Shown here: in pieces, positions 1-11,639 of the stretch
Position numbering within the stretch: the first letter of the stretch is position 1
How the letters are laid out: each line of letters starts with the position of its first letter
From: Takakia lepidozioides
Taxonomy: Eukaryota; Streptophyta; Takakiopsida; Takakiales; Takakiaceae
Reading direction: 5' to 3'
NCBI GenBank assembly: GCA_030704615.1
Contig: CM060732.1
Coordinates: 7,628,001 to 7,692,000 of the forward strand
Length of the DNA stretch: 64,000 nt
Program-made: the position numbers and the translations under genes
Notes under the pieces: model-generated
Told to the model about the DNA's origin: nothing
Databases searched by the model: none
What the model saw: only the letters and a program-made list of their open reading frames with translations

Positions 1-1853
1 TGTAGTGCATTCACTTCTTGCAACTTGCCCTCATGCTTCACCTGCATTTGGTATAACTGTTGTTTATGTGCTTCGTGCAACTGGTCCTGCGCGAGGCCTG
101 CTTCAATCAAATGTTTCTGGGCCAACTGCAAAGCAGCTTTTGTATCCTCTAACTCTTGCTGTAACTTGAGATTGACCTCCTCATCGACCTTGTTTGCACA
201 CTCAGTGGCAAGTCGAGCCTCAAACTCCTTTCTGAGCTCCTCCCTCAAAGCTGCCAATTGGGTAGATGGAACATGAGATTTCACATAAGTGCCCAACAAA
301 TTAAGTGTCATGCTTATGGAACTCATAAGCATGGCCTGCTGAGGGTCATCATGGTGAGCTTGCTGTTGTTCTCCCTGATCCTCAACAGTGTGATGCCTCA
401 CGAACCATTCAGGCCATTGCCCCACCAGATTTTCTTCCTGAACCACCTCATCCGCCACAGGTGCTGCAGTGTCTTGATATTCTACCCTTGGTACCTCCGT
501 CACAGGTGTGGGTATTACATGCACAGCAGGGTTTCCCCTGGACAACCCCTGCACCTCTGGAATCACTGTTTCCCTTACCAAGCCAGAATTTTCATAGAGA
601 AGGTCACCCTTCTCAATTTCGGCCACGACCTGCTCTGTAGTGGGAATGTCCAACCTTTCTCCTTCCAGAGCAATTGGGGGTGATGCCACAACATATACTA
701 ACTGTGCAACAGAGTCAATTGGTTGTGGTGGCTGTGGTATCGAAGTGACTTCCTCTTCCCTCTCTGAAGGCCCTGCTTCCAATAATAGCAGCTCTCTGTG
801 CTGTTGTGCCCCATCCTGCACAAGAGCTTGGGAAACATTATCGTGCGGTTTCCGTGAAGCCAGTGGATCCGCCACTACAGTCTTACCCCGCCTCTGTCTC
901 TTAGACTGGTGTTGCACTGCCAGTCCACCCTCACTGTGTGAAGAGCCTTGCTCTTCAATTGCAGTGGTTTCTGCCTCAAACACTCCCATCTCCTTACGTT
1001 CCCGAGTATCAAGTATGCAAGAATCAAGAATTATTTGGGCAATGACTGGACCGGACACAATGATCGGAGACTTAGCAGCAGTGCCCTGTAACCTCTTCAT
1101 CTCGTCCACCAATCCGTTGTACATTAACTCCGCCCAAGCGACATCCTCTCCCCTCAAAGCTTTCAGGATCTCCTTTGTGAATGACCTGCTCAAATACTGT
1201 TGGTTCTGTTTCATGGCAAACAGAACGTTCAAGATTTGGCCAACTTCCCTTAGCCCTGGGTACTCGGCTTTGGTACAAGCAAAACCTTGAGTTTTAAATA
1301 AACTCCCTTCTTGGAACAAATTCCCTATCTGCAATCTTGTCCTGTGCTCATCCACATCCACATGTCCTGATGGCAAATCAAACAATTGCTGCAGGTACTG
1401 GGGAGTAATTTCTATATCTACTCCCCTCACCTGAGTAACTCCTGTCCGAGGCTCAAAGTTCTAAAGAAATTGTATCATGAACTGCCGATGATGCAAGGAC
1501 CAGTCCTTGCGTAGCAGTCCCTCCAATCGCAGCTCCTTCAGTAGCTGCACCGCCTGTGGTGTACCAATCGTTTGCTTCTGTAAGATTGTGGTGCTCTTCA
1601 CCCTGATATCCTCCATTCCTCTCACTCTCTTCATTCTAGACAAACAGAAAGGTTTTTGTTGTAACAACTGAAGAAACGTCTGTAGGGCACAAAGCATAAA
1701 AGTATGGTTGGCACTGAATGCATTAATGGGCCCACAATTAGTTGCTGTACCGGGTAGGTACTTTGACGGCCAATTTTGTCTTCCTTCTTGATGACACTCG
1801 TTCTTGCAATTCATGACTGGCTGTGTATCTCGCCCTGGCGTCCACGTGTCCAT
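1..1853 (-). pseudogene. Downstream ORF of Tat copy 1, coiled-coil protein, partial
   Basis: An ATG at 1853 opens a frame only six codons beyond the pol stop (TAG, 1872-1874) and in the same frame as pol. It runs 130 codons to a TAG at 1461-1463 and then stays open for about 486 codons to base 1, so the protein is longer than 615 residues and unfinished here. The middle is rich in Pro, Gln, Glu and Val. The last 90 or so codons (bases 1-280) look like a coiled coil (for example LREELRKEFEARLATEC, then repeated Gln/Leu/Glu heptads). I do not recognise a family. Tat and Athila elements often have an extra ORF between pol and the 3' LTR, and the position fits that. Length and regular codon use speak against a chance frame. 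Confidence 0.6.
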
Positions 1854-1871
1854 TTCTAAACCTGCCTCCGT

Positions 1872-3242
1872 CTACTTTTCCGCCGGCCACTCTCCGGATG
1901 TTAACCCACGTCCACCTGTCACTGATCCTATGGACTGTGTAACCCCGGTAGGCTGTGTTGAGCTGTGATAGGCTGTGTGGCACTGTGATGGGTTGTGATA
2001 GGCTGCGTCACGCTGTGATGGGCTGTGATAGGCTGTGTGACACTGTGATGGGCTTTGATAGGCTGTGTGACACTGTGATGGGCTGTGATAGGCTGTGTCA
2101 CATTGTGATGGGCTGTGATAGGCTGTGTCACACTTGTACTGCCCGCCCTGGTCATATACGCTCGGCTTAGCGACAAGTGCTCCATACTCCGTTGGTATCA
2201 CTGGCGCAGCCCGTGACTGCTTTTGCGTTTCAACATGCAAATCGTGCTGCAATGGTTTGTCATGGATACCACTGTACCCCTTCAACTTATTGGCATTGAC
2301 TCTTCCCAGCATCTCTTTGTTAATGGTTTGTAACATGGCGGTGTTGTTATCATACATCTTCTGTATGACATAAGGTCCTTTCCATGGTGATTTAAGCTTA
2401 GAAGCTTTAATCTTCCCCTTCTTCTGCAACCAGAGAACCAAATCTCCCGTCTTAAAAGTCTTTAATTTGCCTTCATCAAACTGTTCCTTCCTCTTCATCT
2501 GAATTCTGGTCATGTTATCAGCTGCATCAGCACGTACTTCTTCCACATGGTATAATTCATGTTTCCTGACCTTAATTGAATCTTCCAATTCCATTCTCTT
2601 TCCCCATTCAGTTCTCATGGTAGGTAACAAGAATTCCACTGGAAGTAAAGCTTCCATACCATAAACTAATTGGAATGGTGTATACTTAGTGGTGACTTTA
2701 TATGAAGTCCTGTATGACCACAAAGCTGTCAGCAGCTTTGTATCCCAATCCGTTCTGTTTGCATTGACTATCTTAGCCAAGATAGTACATAGTATTTTGT
2801 TGGTAGCCTCTGCCTGCCCATTACCCTGTGGGTAATACGTTGTACTCTTCCTATGCACAATCATGAACTCTTTAGTCAATAGTTCAATGGTCTCATTAAT
2901 GAAGTGACTTCCCTGGTCACTGATAAATTCCAAGGGACAGCCAAATCGTGTAAGTATGTTCTCATACAGGAACCTTGCTGTGGACTTGGCTGTGTTGTCC
3001 CTCAGAGCTTTAGCTTCCACCCACTTCGTAGTATAATCAGTGGCTGTAATTATATACTTGTTCTGTGTATTCTTGGCCGGTGGGTTAATTGGTCCAACAA
3101 AGTCTAGTCCCCATTTCTGAAATGGTTCAGTAGGCATCGTAGGATGCAAAGCCATCTTCCCAGATCTCTGCAAAGGTCCTAGCCTCTGACATTCATCACA
3201 ACTCTGACAATACTTGTGTACATCTTGAACAAAGTAGGCCAC
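1872..3242 (-). pseudogene. Tat-like pol: integrase core and repeat-bearing C-terminus
   Basis: This open frame holds the integrase. The zinc-binding cysteines are CQSCDEC near its start, and the matching His pair lies in the upstream frame (3179-4093), so a frameshift splits the HHCC finger. The catalytic residues are visible: Asp in [13 protein letters not shown], Asp in FISDQGSHF, Glu in GNGQAEATNK. The core is followed by the usual YGMEALLPVEF region and a basic C-terminal domain. The last 70 or so residues are a 10-residue repeat of the type SQCHTAYHSP, encoded by a 30-bp minisatellite, which is not a normal integrase feature. The frame ends in TAG at 1872-1874, with the next ORF in phase behind it. 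Confidence 0.88.
1963..2130. repeat. 30-bp minisatellite, about 5.5 copies
   Basis: Tandem units of 30 bp beginning GTGATAGGCTGTGT and ending GTGATGGGCT. A period of 30 keeps the minus-strand integrase frame open and adds a 10-residue repeat to it. A related but less regular repeat lies at 9440-9640, at the other end of the same element. Confidence 0.85.
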
Positions 3243-4093
3243 CAGTAACCTGCAAGTAGTATCTTCCTACTGGTAGTCTCTTCTCCAAAATGACCTCCAG
3301 CCACTCCTTTATGAACTTCCTCCAAAACTTTATTTACTTCATGGTGGTACAAGCATCGTTTAAGTACTCCATCAGGTCCTAGCTTATACATTCTGCCCCC
3401 TACCATAGTATAAGGTAAAGCCTTGATAGCGATTCTCTTCCTCTGCTCCTTACCATAACTAGGTGGGCACTGACCATGAGTAAGGTAGTATCTGATTGGC
3501 CACTGCCAATCTAACCATTCATCTGCACTTCCTTGCACCTCCATTGCAAATAAACTCGCATCAGGTAATTGGTCGTCTACTCCTGTGGCGGGCTCTCCTG
3601 TTGTTAGGCGTGACAAATGATCTGCCACAAGATGCAAACGGCCAGGCTTGTAAACAACTTCGAACTCAAACTCGTGCAAGATTATTAACCACCTTGCTAT
3701 CCTTCCACTTATCAAAGGTTTGTTCACCAGATATATCAGAGCCTGGTGATCCACATAAAACATAAACTTTCTTCCCAATAGGTAATGCCTGAATTTCTTG
3801 ACTGCATAAATCATTGCCAGTGCTTCTCTTTCAGTTGTGCTATAGTTCCTTTCAGCACTGTTCATCAACCTGCTAGCATAGTACACAGGTGAATCTATAT
3901 TTCCTGTAACATTTTGGGCTAACACCGCTCCCAACGCTTCTCCTGAGGCATCACAGTGAACATGAAATACTACATGCCAGTGAGGGTTAATCAGCACAGG
4001 TGTAGTTGTTACTGACAATGTAAGTTCCTCAAAAGCCTGTTGACATTCAGCTGTCCATGCAAACACTGCATCTTTCTTCAGAAGCTTGCTCAA
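3179..4093 (-). pseudogene. Tat-like pol: end of RT, RNase H, integrase zinc finger start
   Basis: The frame begins at the RT thumb (PLSKLLKKDAVFAWTAECQQAF) and continues into RNase H, with the signatures HCDASGEALGAVLAQ, STTEREALAMIYAVKKF and FYVDHQALIYLV. A 100-residue linker follows, then the integrase zinc-finger histidines in [13 protein letters not shown]. The finger's cysteines sit in another frame (1872-3242), which marks a frameshift near 3240. The second Tat copy lacks about 250 bp of the linker, so the two copies differ by an internal deletion there. Confidence 0.87.
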
Positions 4094-4176
4094 TGGTGCT
4101 GCTATCTGTGCATACCTTTTGACAAATCTTCTGTAATAACTGGTTTGTCCAAGGAATCTCCTTAGACTCTTAACAT

Positions 4177-5517
4177 TTACTGGTGGTGGAGAGGCTTTAA
4201 TGGCCTCTGTCTTCTGGGATCCACAAGAAGTCCCCTCTTACACACAATGTGTCCCAAAAGCACCCCTGAGTTCACACAGAAAGTACACTTCTCTGGATTC
4301 AGGCCCAGACCTCTCATCCTGCATCTGGCCAAACATAACTCCAATTTATGCAAGTGCTCATTCTTAGAGCTGTACACACTGAAATCATCCAAGAACACCT
4401 GCATGAAATCATCCAGATACTCATGAAAAGATTCACTTATCACTCTCTGAAAGGTTGCTGGTGCATTACAAAGTCCAAAAGGCATGACTTTGTATGCATA
4501 AGCACCCCAGTCTGTGATGAAAGTTGTCTTTCCCTGGTCTTCTTCTGCCACTTGCACTTGATTATAACCACTGAAGCCATCCATGAATGAGTACATCTCA
4601 TGGCCTGCCACAGTGTCCAATACCGCTTCTGTGAATGGCAAAGGAAAATGATCTTTCTTTGTGCAAGCATTCAACTTCTTATAGTTCACACAAACTCTCA
4701 GTTTACCATTCTTCTTGGGAACTATCACAATGGGTGACAACCAAGTTGTATACTCTATCGGGTATATAAACTTAGCCTCAGCCAACTTCTTGATCTCTTC
4801 TCCAACCTTCTGTGCATAGTTGGGATTCATTCTGTACCTTGCCTGTTTGATTGGTACTGACCCTGGTTCCAGTTCAATCTTATGCTGACAGATCTCAGGT
4901 GGTATCCCTTTTAGATCCTCGTAGCTCCAAGCAAATACATCTCTGTATTTGATGAACAAACTCTTAGCTTCTTCAAAGAATTCTGGCTCCAAATCAGCCC
5001 CTACCTTCACCATCCTCGGTTCCTCTTCAGTTCCCACATTCACTTCTCTCACCTGCTCATCAGCTGTGATTGTCCAACCAGTCACCACTTCATCCTGTAA
5101 ACTCACAGTGGCTGGTTCCTCTAGGATTTCCATTTCTCCTTCTCTTTCTTCATAAAAATGTGGTGGGTAACTGCTTATTTCACCTTCAATTGGTGTTGCT
5201 GTCACTACACCACAGCAGATACCTTTTAAACAACTTAGGCCTTCCAGCTGCATCTCTGCAACCTGCTCCCACTCTGGGTGTGCAGCGAACAGGGTAGCTT
5301 CCTGCTCCTCATCCAGTCCTCCCCTCCAGTCATACTCCCTGACCCCTCGAGGTCTTCTCGTAGCAGGTAATCTACTAGATTTCTTAGTGGTAATTTGTAT
5401 CTTGTGCATCCCATTATGCACAGTTAGTAACTGGGAATTCCAGTCATGGAATACCCTGGCCTGTTTCAGCCACGGACGTCCCAACAATAAGGAGTAAGCT
5501 TCCATGACTTCATCCAT
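4177..5517 (-). pseudogene. Tat-like pol: reverse transcriptase
   Basis: Reverse transcriptase palm and fingers of a Ty3/gypsy element. Visible motifs in order are the fingers (GSVPIKQARYRMNPNYAQ), KLRVCVNYKKLNACTKKDHF, the motif A region FMDGFSGYNQV, VMPFGLCNAPATFQRV and the catalytic VFLDDFSVYS, where FLDD stands for the usual YxDD. The first 150 residues are protease-RT linker. The frame overlaps the protease frame at 5466-5517 in another phase and breaks again at 4177, so both ends are frameshifts relative to a continuous pol. Confidence 0.9.
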
Positions 5518-6017
5518 TTTAACACAGTTACTGTGATCATAAAGATCATCTTTTGAATCTGTATCTTAACTCCTCTTATCAATCCCAATGGCTGTACACT
5601 TCTTTGATCTGCCATTGTTACTGTAAATGGGGCTGGTTTCATGTTACTTAGACCAAGCTTCTGCCTTAATTGGTCTGTCATGATATTCACTCCAGAGCCT
5701 CCATCTATCAGTACATCAGTTAGTTCTGTGCTTCCAATTCTCAATTGGATTACTGGCATAGAATCATCAAAGTCCATGACTGTTTCTCGCCCTTCCGGCT
5801 TCACATTATAACTGGTCACCTTGCTGTTCAGGTCTGTGTTTCCTGTCACATGGGCAATTCGATTGATTGCTTGATACAGCCTGTGTCTACAATAAGGTGC
5901 CACAGCCAATAGCTGTCCAATGGTAATCTCTGCTTTGGTTTGGCATATTACTTCAGCCAAAGTCCCTTCATTACTCTGCATGTCTGCAGCTTCTTTCTTC
6001 CTTTCATCCTCACTCAT
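5466..6017 (-). pseudogene. Tat-like pol: aspartic protease
   Basis: A 183-residue frame containing the retropepsin-like signature LTDVLIDGGSGVNIMTDQLR around residue 100. Asp-Gly-Gly in place of Asp-Ser/Thr-Gly is the form seen in plant Tat elements. The flap region (FTVTMADQRSVQPLGLIRGV) follows. This enzyme would cut the gag-pol polyprotein. It precedes RT as expected, in a different phase. Confidence 0.82.
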
Positions 6018-6300
6018 TCTCCATCAGAATCAGAGGAATCTGCCATAGGAATATCAGTACTCTTCTGCATTTCCTTATGGTATCTGCCACTTCTTGTGCA
6101 GTTCTTTCTCATCTCTCCAAGCCTCATCATCTTCAGGCACATCACTGCCATCTTCATTATCATCATCTTCCTCAACTACTGGAGGTATTAGTTTGGCTTT
6201 GCTTCTCGTTACTATCATTGTACTTACTTCTGGTACAACACATGGCCTAACCATGTGAGCTGCCACCACTGGGCCCTCATTCACAGGAGCTCTCATCTCA

Positions 6301-6832
6301 TTCTGGTGTCTAATCCAGAATGAACAGGCTGCCTTGCGATGTCCTGCCTGATTACAATAGTAACACAGTTCTTCACCATTGGGTCCTCGCCCTTGGTCTG
6401 CTCTAGGATTATTTCTGTAATCCTGATTCCCTGGCTGGTAATTCCCCCTTGGATTACCCTGATAGTTGCCTCTGGAATTTCCTTGGTAATTCCCTCTTAA
6501 TTACCTCTCCCTTCCATGCCATTGTTATAACCACCAGGCCTACCATAGTGGTCCTGATCACTGTTTCTTCTTGGCTGGGGCTGCACTTGATGCACCCTTA
6601 CTTGCCTAGGTTCTCTTGCAGCTGTCCTTCTGTTGTAGTAACAATTCTCAGTAGAATGGTTATCCATTTTACAGATAGTACAATGTTTCTCCTTCATGTG
6701 GCATTCAGTGGTGGTATGGCCTTCATTCTGGCACTTTGCACACCAAACACCCTTCCTCCAATGTGTTGCAGCCTCTGTGGCATACTTCTTCAAGATTTCT
6801 TCTAATCTTTTCTCATAGTTATCCCTCTTCAA
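6301..6832 (-). pseudogene. Tat-like gag, C-terminal nucleocapsid with three zinc knuckles
   Basis: Three CX2CX4HX4C knuckles are readable on the minus strand: CAKCQNEGHTTTEC and CTICKMDNHSTENC in one frame (6832-6497), and CYYCNQAGHRKAAC at about 6360-6315 in another. Between them lies a Gln/Arg/Asn/Gly-rich stretch with repeats of the type GNxRGNYQ, suited to RNA binding. The frame change near 6500 is a lesion. The nucleocapsid packages the element RNA in the cytoplasmic particle. Confidence 0.85.
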
Positions 6833-6905
6833 CTTCTCCTTCCTCTTACTCTTCCTTTTCAGCTCTTGCTCTTCTTCCTCATCTGACTCATCCTCAGAGT
6901 CCTCA

Positions 6906-8258
6906 TCATCCCTTTTCTCTCTCTGAGCATTCCCAATTGCTCAATTTTGTTCCCTGTTTCAAATGCCTCCTCCACTGTATTATGGGGTAACATATCCACT
7001 TTCTTTGCAACTCTGGTCTTAGTCCACTCACAAACCAAGTCTTCTGTAAACCTGGTGCTGGTACAGCAGCCAACTTTTTCATCATCAATTCCATTTTTTC
7101 CATATACTCCTCAACAGTTTCATGCTTCTTTTGCTTTAAATGTTGTAAACTTCCATACACTTCATCCTCAGTTTTACTTGTCCTGAACCTATTTCGGAAT
7201 GCTGTATTCAAGCCATTCCAGGTTAGGAAATGATTATCAGGGAATCTTGCATACCATTCACTTGCTTTCTTGATAAGTGAACAAGGAAACAATCTCATCT
7301 TGGCATCATCGCCATTCTCATTGTTCACAATACACATGTGCTCAAATTGGCTAATGTGTACATCGGGATCCCCTTTTCCTGAATATATTGGAAAAGGTGG
7401 TTTTGCCCGTGTTGGTTGTAACGCCATCTGTGGCCCTACCCTCTGCTCACTGATAGATGCTGGCCCCCTTGCTGGTGCTGGTCCTTGAGGACCTGTTGTA
7501 GTTGTGGTGGATCTTCCACCAAGTGGTGGCCCCTGAGCACTCCCTGCTACTGGCCCCACGATATTCACAGTATTCCCAGCTCCAGTTGCACTACTTCCCA
7601 CACTCCCTGTCCCCCCAGAGCCAGATCCAGGCTGCCCGCCTGATCCCCCTGAGCCGACACCTTCGTTGGCCTGTGATCCAAGTGCTCCACTTGATCCAGG
7701 TCCAACGGGTTGGGATGTCCTGGTTGTAGTCTCAACCTCAGCTGTTGGGTCTACTTCTTCATACTCTTCCTCTTCCAATTTCTTCTCTCTGTTTTCATCC
7801 TCCAAGTTCTGCCCTTGGGTTTCTTCTTCACTCATGTAACTCAACTGCAATGGTGTTGGAGAGTCTGAACTCTCCGTTGGCTCTGCCACATCCTCTCCTC
7901 CTTCTTCACCTTCCGTTTCAGAAACTGGAGTTCCTGCTTTTGGTGTTCCATGCCAACTCTTATCAAAGATTTCTGTCAAATCTTTTATCCAGGGATGTAC
8001 CTCAGATCTTTCACCTCGTGGTTGATCTTCTTCCCGTACCAATTCCCTTAATCTTTCTTGCAAAGAAAAAGAAGGAGTGGCATCCAACTCTAGTTCTTCC
8101 GGTATGGGTGATGTACTCTCTGATCTTAATGGTGTGAGAGGTCCAGATGATTCCCCTATGTCTATTCCTCTCTCCCAAAGATATGGATAATTAGCTTTCA
8201 GATAACTTTCTTTTTTTGCTGAATATCTCTGGAGTCTAGCTTCTCTTTCATCACTCAT
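6906..8258 (-). pseudogene. Tat-like gag (capsid region)
   Basis: 450 codons. The N-terminal half is acidic and disordered (Glu/Ser/Pro-rich, then a Gly/Ser/Ala/Thr-rich stretch). From about residue 285 a retrotransposon-gag capsid domain follows, with FPIYSGKGDPDVHISQFEH, ASEWYARFPDNHFLTWNGL and VEEYMEKMELMMKKL. The frame ends prematurely near 6906; capsid-like sequence continues toward the zinc knuckles in another phase. The start MSDEREARLQRY is the first Met of the open frame. Confidence 0.85.
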
Positions 8259-8279
8259 GTCCCATGTCTTTCATTTCTT

Positions 8280-9011
8280 TTAATGTGGCAATAACCAAAA
8301 CTCTCTTCTGTAGTATCTCTCGTATATGCCTGGGTTTCTTTCAAGCTTCAATGCACCCTTGGCTATACTAGAAGTCTCCGTTACCATATAACCATATGGC
8401 AAACAAGTCTGGAAAGCTGTTCTTGGTGTGAGTTTGATCCACAGAATATCCTTTGGAATCCAATTCTTTACCAGTACAAGCTCTTTATGCATATGAGTAT
8501 AAACATTCATCTTCTTTTCCTCCAAGCCTTCAAACTCTACTCGCTTAATGGATAGCAATGCTATCACATAAACTAGTGTTGGTAACCAACGTGCTCTTCC
8601 TTTACAGGCCACCTGATAAATCTTTATCACTCCTTTCTCCAGACCCCACTCAGGGTCAGCATCATGCACTCTCTTAAGAATGTTTTCTTTACAACCGTCT
8701 GGCAATTCCAAGAATCTCTGAAAGAATCGTTTGGACAATCTTTCCTTTTCAGTTTCACAGGGAATTTGATTCACATCAAATTCTTTAATTCTCCAACCAG
8801 CATGATCCCACCAAATGCCTGTCACATCTGGTTGTTCATAACCCAGTTCCCCAGTATGGTCGCCAAATGTCGAGCGGCTTTTACTCACCCATCCCTTCGC
8901 TATCCGAGGTGGAAACTCCAAGATAGAAGAGTTGGATATCTCTAAGCACTCAGTCTGCTCAGTACAATCAGTCATGACCTGCAGTTTGTGAATCATGGTT
9001 GTGCTTCCCAT
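8280..9011 (-). CDS. Upstream ORF1 of Tat/Ogre-like element, function unknown
   Basis: An open frame of 243 residues just upstream of gag (21-bp gap) and in the same phase as gag. The composition is that of a folded protein, rich in Trp, Lys and Glu (GIWWDHAGWRIKEFD, LSKRFFQRFLELPDGCKE), with no zinc finger or transmembrane segment. Ogre-type elements are known to carry such an ORF1 of unknown function before gag-pol; I infer that identity from position only. It could be the true N-terminus of a longer gag. Confidence 0.6.
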   Translation of the reverse strand: MGSTTMIHKLQVMTDCTEQTECLEISNSSILEFPPRIAKGWVSKSRSTFGDHTGELGYEQPDVTGIWWDHAGWRIKEFDVNQIPCETEKERLSKRFFQRFLELPDGCKENILKRVHDADPEWGLEKGVIKIYQVACKGRARWLPTLVYVIALLSIKRVEFEGLEEKKMNVYTHMHKELVLVKNWIPKDILWIKLTPRTAFQTCLPYGYMVTETSSIAKGALKLERNPGIYERYYRREFWLLPH

Positions 9012-9053
9012 TTGTATTCCTTCTTGCCTTCATGTTATCAATTTACCTTATCT

Positions 9054-9083
9054 GATACTGAAGCATCAGATTGCTTCAGTATC
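9054..9083. repeat. Perfect 12-bp inverted repeat (hairpin)
   Basis: The arms GATACTGAAGCA and TGCTTCAGTATC are exact reverse complements separated by six bases. It lies 43 bp upstream of the ORF1 start on the transcribed minus strand, so the RNA could fold there. Confidence 0.8.
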
Positions 9084-9439
9084 TTCTTAGTTCCAGTTAA
9101 TCAAACATTCATTTCACAGCTTCACTCATGTCTCTCTACACAGTGTGTTTGTATCGAATAAGTATCAGATTATGATTTATCAGGTACTAGACCAATGTCA
9201 AAGTGACTCTAATCCGCCCTACAGTATCACTACAGCTCTGCATGAAATAAACCTCCATCAAGTCATCATCTCCTCTTCTATGTAATCGTCATCCCTGTGC
9301 TCCAAGATCGTGCCCTCCGTCTGACCTTTCCCCTGATGTCTAAGTAGTGATCTAAGAAGCCCCCCCAGAAGTCCCCGCTCTTCGCTTTATCTACCTACAA
9401 GCTGTTCTAACTGCCTTGCTAACTAACCGTCACCCCTGT

Positions 9440-9640
9440 ACCGTGACAACTGTGCAAAACTGCGTTGGGCTGTGACTGGCAGTGATTGGCTGTGACGACT
9501 GTGACGGGCTGTGACGGCTGTGTCGGGCTGTGACTGGCTGTGTCGGCTGTATCGGGCTGTTTCGGGCTGTGTTGACTGTGGCGGCTGTGTAAAGCTGTGG
9601 CGGGCTGTGTCGGGCTGTGTAACGCTGTGGCGGGCTGTGT
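9440..9640. repeat. Irregular GGCTGTG minisatellite
   Basis: Repeats of GGGCTGTGTC, GGCTGTGAC and variants with no fixed period. Read on the minus strand it gives peptides such as SVTQPDTARHS, closely like SVTQPITAHHS from the 30-bp array at the other end of the element. Confidence 0.75.
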
Positions 9641-9764
9641 AACCCCCCCCCCTAAAGCCTGCTGCTGTCACCCCTAAGGCTCCTGTTGATCTCAGTCTGT
9701 GTAAAAATTAAGGGTACCCCACAGAACCTGTAAAAGCGTTAAAGTCCCAAGCAGCCCTCTAGCA

Positions 9765-11036
9765 CTTACCCTTGCTTTTGGTTCTTGATGACCACTTCTA
9801 CATGTTTTGGAGTTAAGACACACAAGGGACTTCATAGAAAATAAAATCTCTACTGAAAGCTCTGGCTGTTTTCAACAAAGGTATAGGGCTGCAGCTATAA
9901 CTCTGGCTGCATGGAAACTAGGCTCTGAAATGAAACATCATGGCCTGGCTCGGAAGATAGACCTTGTCTGATAACAAACATTCTTCAAGGCTCTCATATC
10001 ACCGTGATTTCATTGCATGATAGGGGACAGAGGTTTCTGAGTTCCTTTCTTTAACTGGCAGAGCTTTTTATGAGGCTTGCTCATTCATTTGCAATGCTAT
10101 GATACCTTCAGGCTGGCTGTTTTTTTAGGAAGGCGACTTATTCAAAAACTGGAGTCTAAAACAATAACCTTTCGACAAGTAGCCTAGCATGACAGTTTTA
10201 AATACTCTTTCATGGCCTAAACCTGGTCATGATACACCTTGCTAGGTGTAGAGATATTCGCACTTAGATAAAACTAAGCAAGAGAGACACTTGTTGCTTG
10301 AAGGGCTTGGTTCTGGAGATTATCTCCAGACCTGCAAATCTGGTTTCTGAAATGAAGGTACAATCTGCAAGTATAGGGGAATTTTTTATTAAACCATGGT
10401 GCTTTCATGATATGATTGACCTGGAATTCTGAGTTATTTATTTTTTACCCTGGCAGAGCTGTTTATGAGGCCCCGGAATACCAATCCAGGCTTGCATATG
10501 CCTGAAAAAACTCAGCCCCGTTTCTACTATATGAATCTTGCATGTGTCTTAGCACTGATAGAGGTTTCAAGCCAACACAGGATGCCTTTTTAGGAAGATG
10601 AATGGCTCAAGAACTAGATTATGTAAGGCTTGACCCATGTCAACAAAAAATGAGGAATCATTATGTCAACAGGCAAATGCTTAAGACATGTATGGCTTGT
10701 TGTTTCAATTGCAATTTAAAGTACTATGTGCTTGGCTCTCAAGATTTATCTCCAGACCTACAATCTGGTTTTTGAAATGATGTTACAATCGGCAAGTATG
10801 GTGGTGATCGTTGTATGTCAAACTATGGTGCTTTCATAATATGATTGACCAAGAATCCCACCCTCCCACCCTGTTTTTTTCAGATACCCTGAAATGTAAT
10901 GGGATATTCAAATGAGATGGTAAACATGGAAGTGGTTATTAGATGGTGCCCTGTAAAGGGCTGTTTTGTCTTTCAATGATAATGACCTTAGTGGTCTTGT
11001 CCATGTGTTGACATGACATGTATATCTTCCCTCTCT
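9765..11036 (+). repeat. Long direct repeat, copy 1 (about 1.27 kb)
   Basis: Nearly identical by eye to 13,202-14,467, with scattered substitutions and small indels. The shared block runs from CTTACCCTTGCTTTTGG to TATATCTTCCCTCTCT. No coding sequence is recognised. The ends are not TG..CA and no flanking target duplication is seen, so I call it a segmental direct repeat rather than an LTR. Confidence 0.85.
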
Positions 11037-11639
11037 TTATCTGATCAGTGTACTTGGTGGTTTTTGTATACACCATCTACTCTTCTCCTTTCCTGTTTCA
11101 CCTTCTCATTCTGATGTACTGACAATATTTTTTGAGGAGCCTTGCAGGCAGATAGGCAGCAAACACATTCCAAACTGGAATGATGAACTGAAAGCCTTGG
11201 GGTATGAATCCCCCTTGGCCAGGTATGATCTTCTCCAGCAATAGTATGGTTGATTGATTGGGTATGAAAAGTAAGGCATCCTTTGATGATACCTGAAATA
11301 AGCATAGAGCATCTAAAGGACTTCTGAATGCCGATATTATGAGCTAAGCCCTGGTAAGACAACTTACGGGAATATGTGTACACCTTATACATGATCCGGT
11401 CAATGCACACTACTTTTGTTAGCTAGTCTCTTGTAGCCGATGCCTTATATCAGAATCAGATACCTTATGATTGAGTGACTACCAAGTCCTTTGATCAAGT
11501 GCTTCTATACTTCTCTTAGATATGGCTTCGCTCCTTGTGGCACCATAAAAAAATACCCAACTCTAATCTGTTGCTAGAAGATGTTTTGTCTATATCACAG
11601 GCCTGGTACTACAGACCTGAGCTGCTGCTGTATCTTGAC

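Larger units (their letters stand above)
1..9700 (-). mobile_element. Ty3/gypsy retrotransposon, Tat/Ogre-like, copy 1 (degenerate)
   Basis: Read on the minus strand the order is upstream ORF (9011-8280), gag (8258-6301), aspartic protease, reverse transcriptase, RNase H, integrase (3242-1872), then a further ORF running off the left edge. Integrase after RNase H is the Ty3/gypsy order, and the FLDD form of the RT motif, the protease motif LIDGGSG and an extra ORF upstream of gag are typical of the plant Tat/Ogre group. Successive pol pieces lie in different frames, so this copy carries several frameshifts and is not functional. No clear LTR or primer-binding site was found; the right limit is set at the TGTGAC minisatellite. 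A near-identical fragment lies at 51,863-53,792. Confidence 0.9.
9012..9764. other. Leader of Tat copy 1 with hairpin and minisatellite, no gene
   Basis: No convincing coding sequence. It holds a 12-bp perfect inverted repeat (9054-9083), a run of TGTGAC/GGGCTGTG minisatellite (9440-9640) and a C10 run at 9643-9652. It should be the 5' untranslated region and LTR boundary of the minus-strand Tat element, but no TG..CA ends or primer-binding site could be fixed. Confidence 0.5.

Noticed and set aside
640-1290. 216-codon plus-strand frame
   Set aside because: Shadow of the minus-strand coiled-coil ORF, whose composition is far more protein-like.
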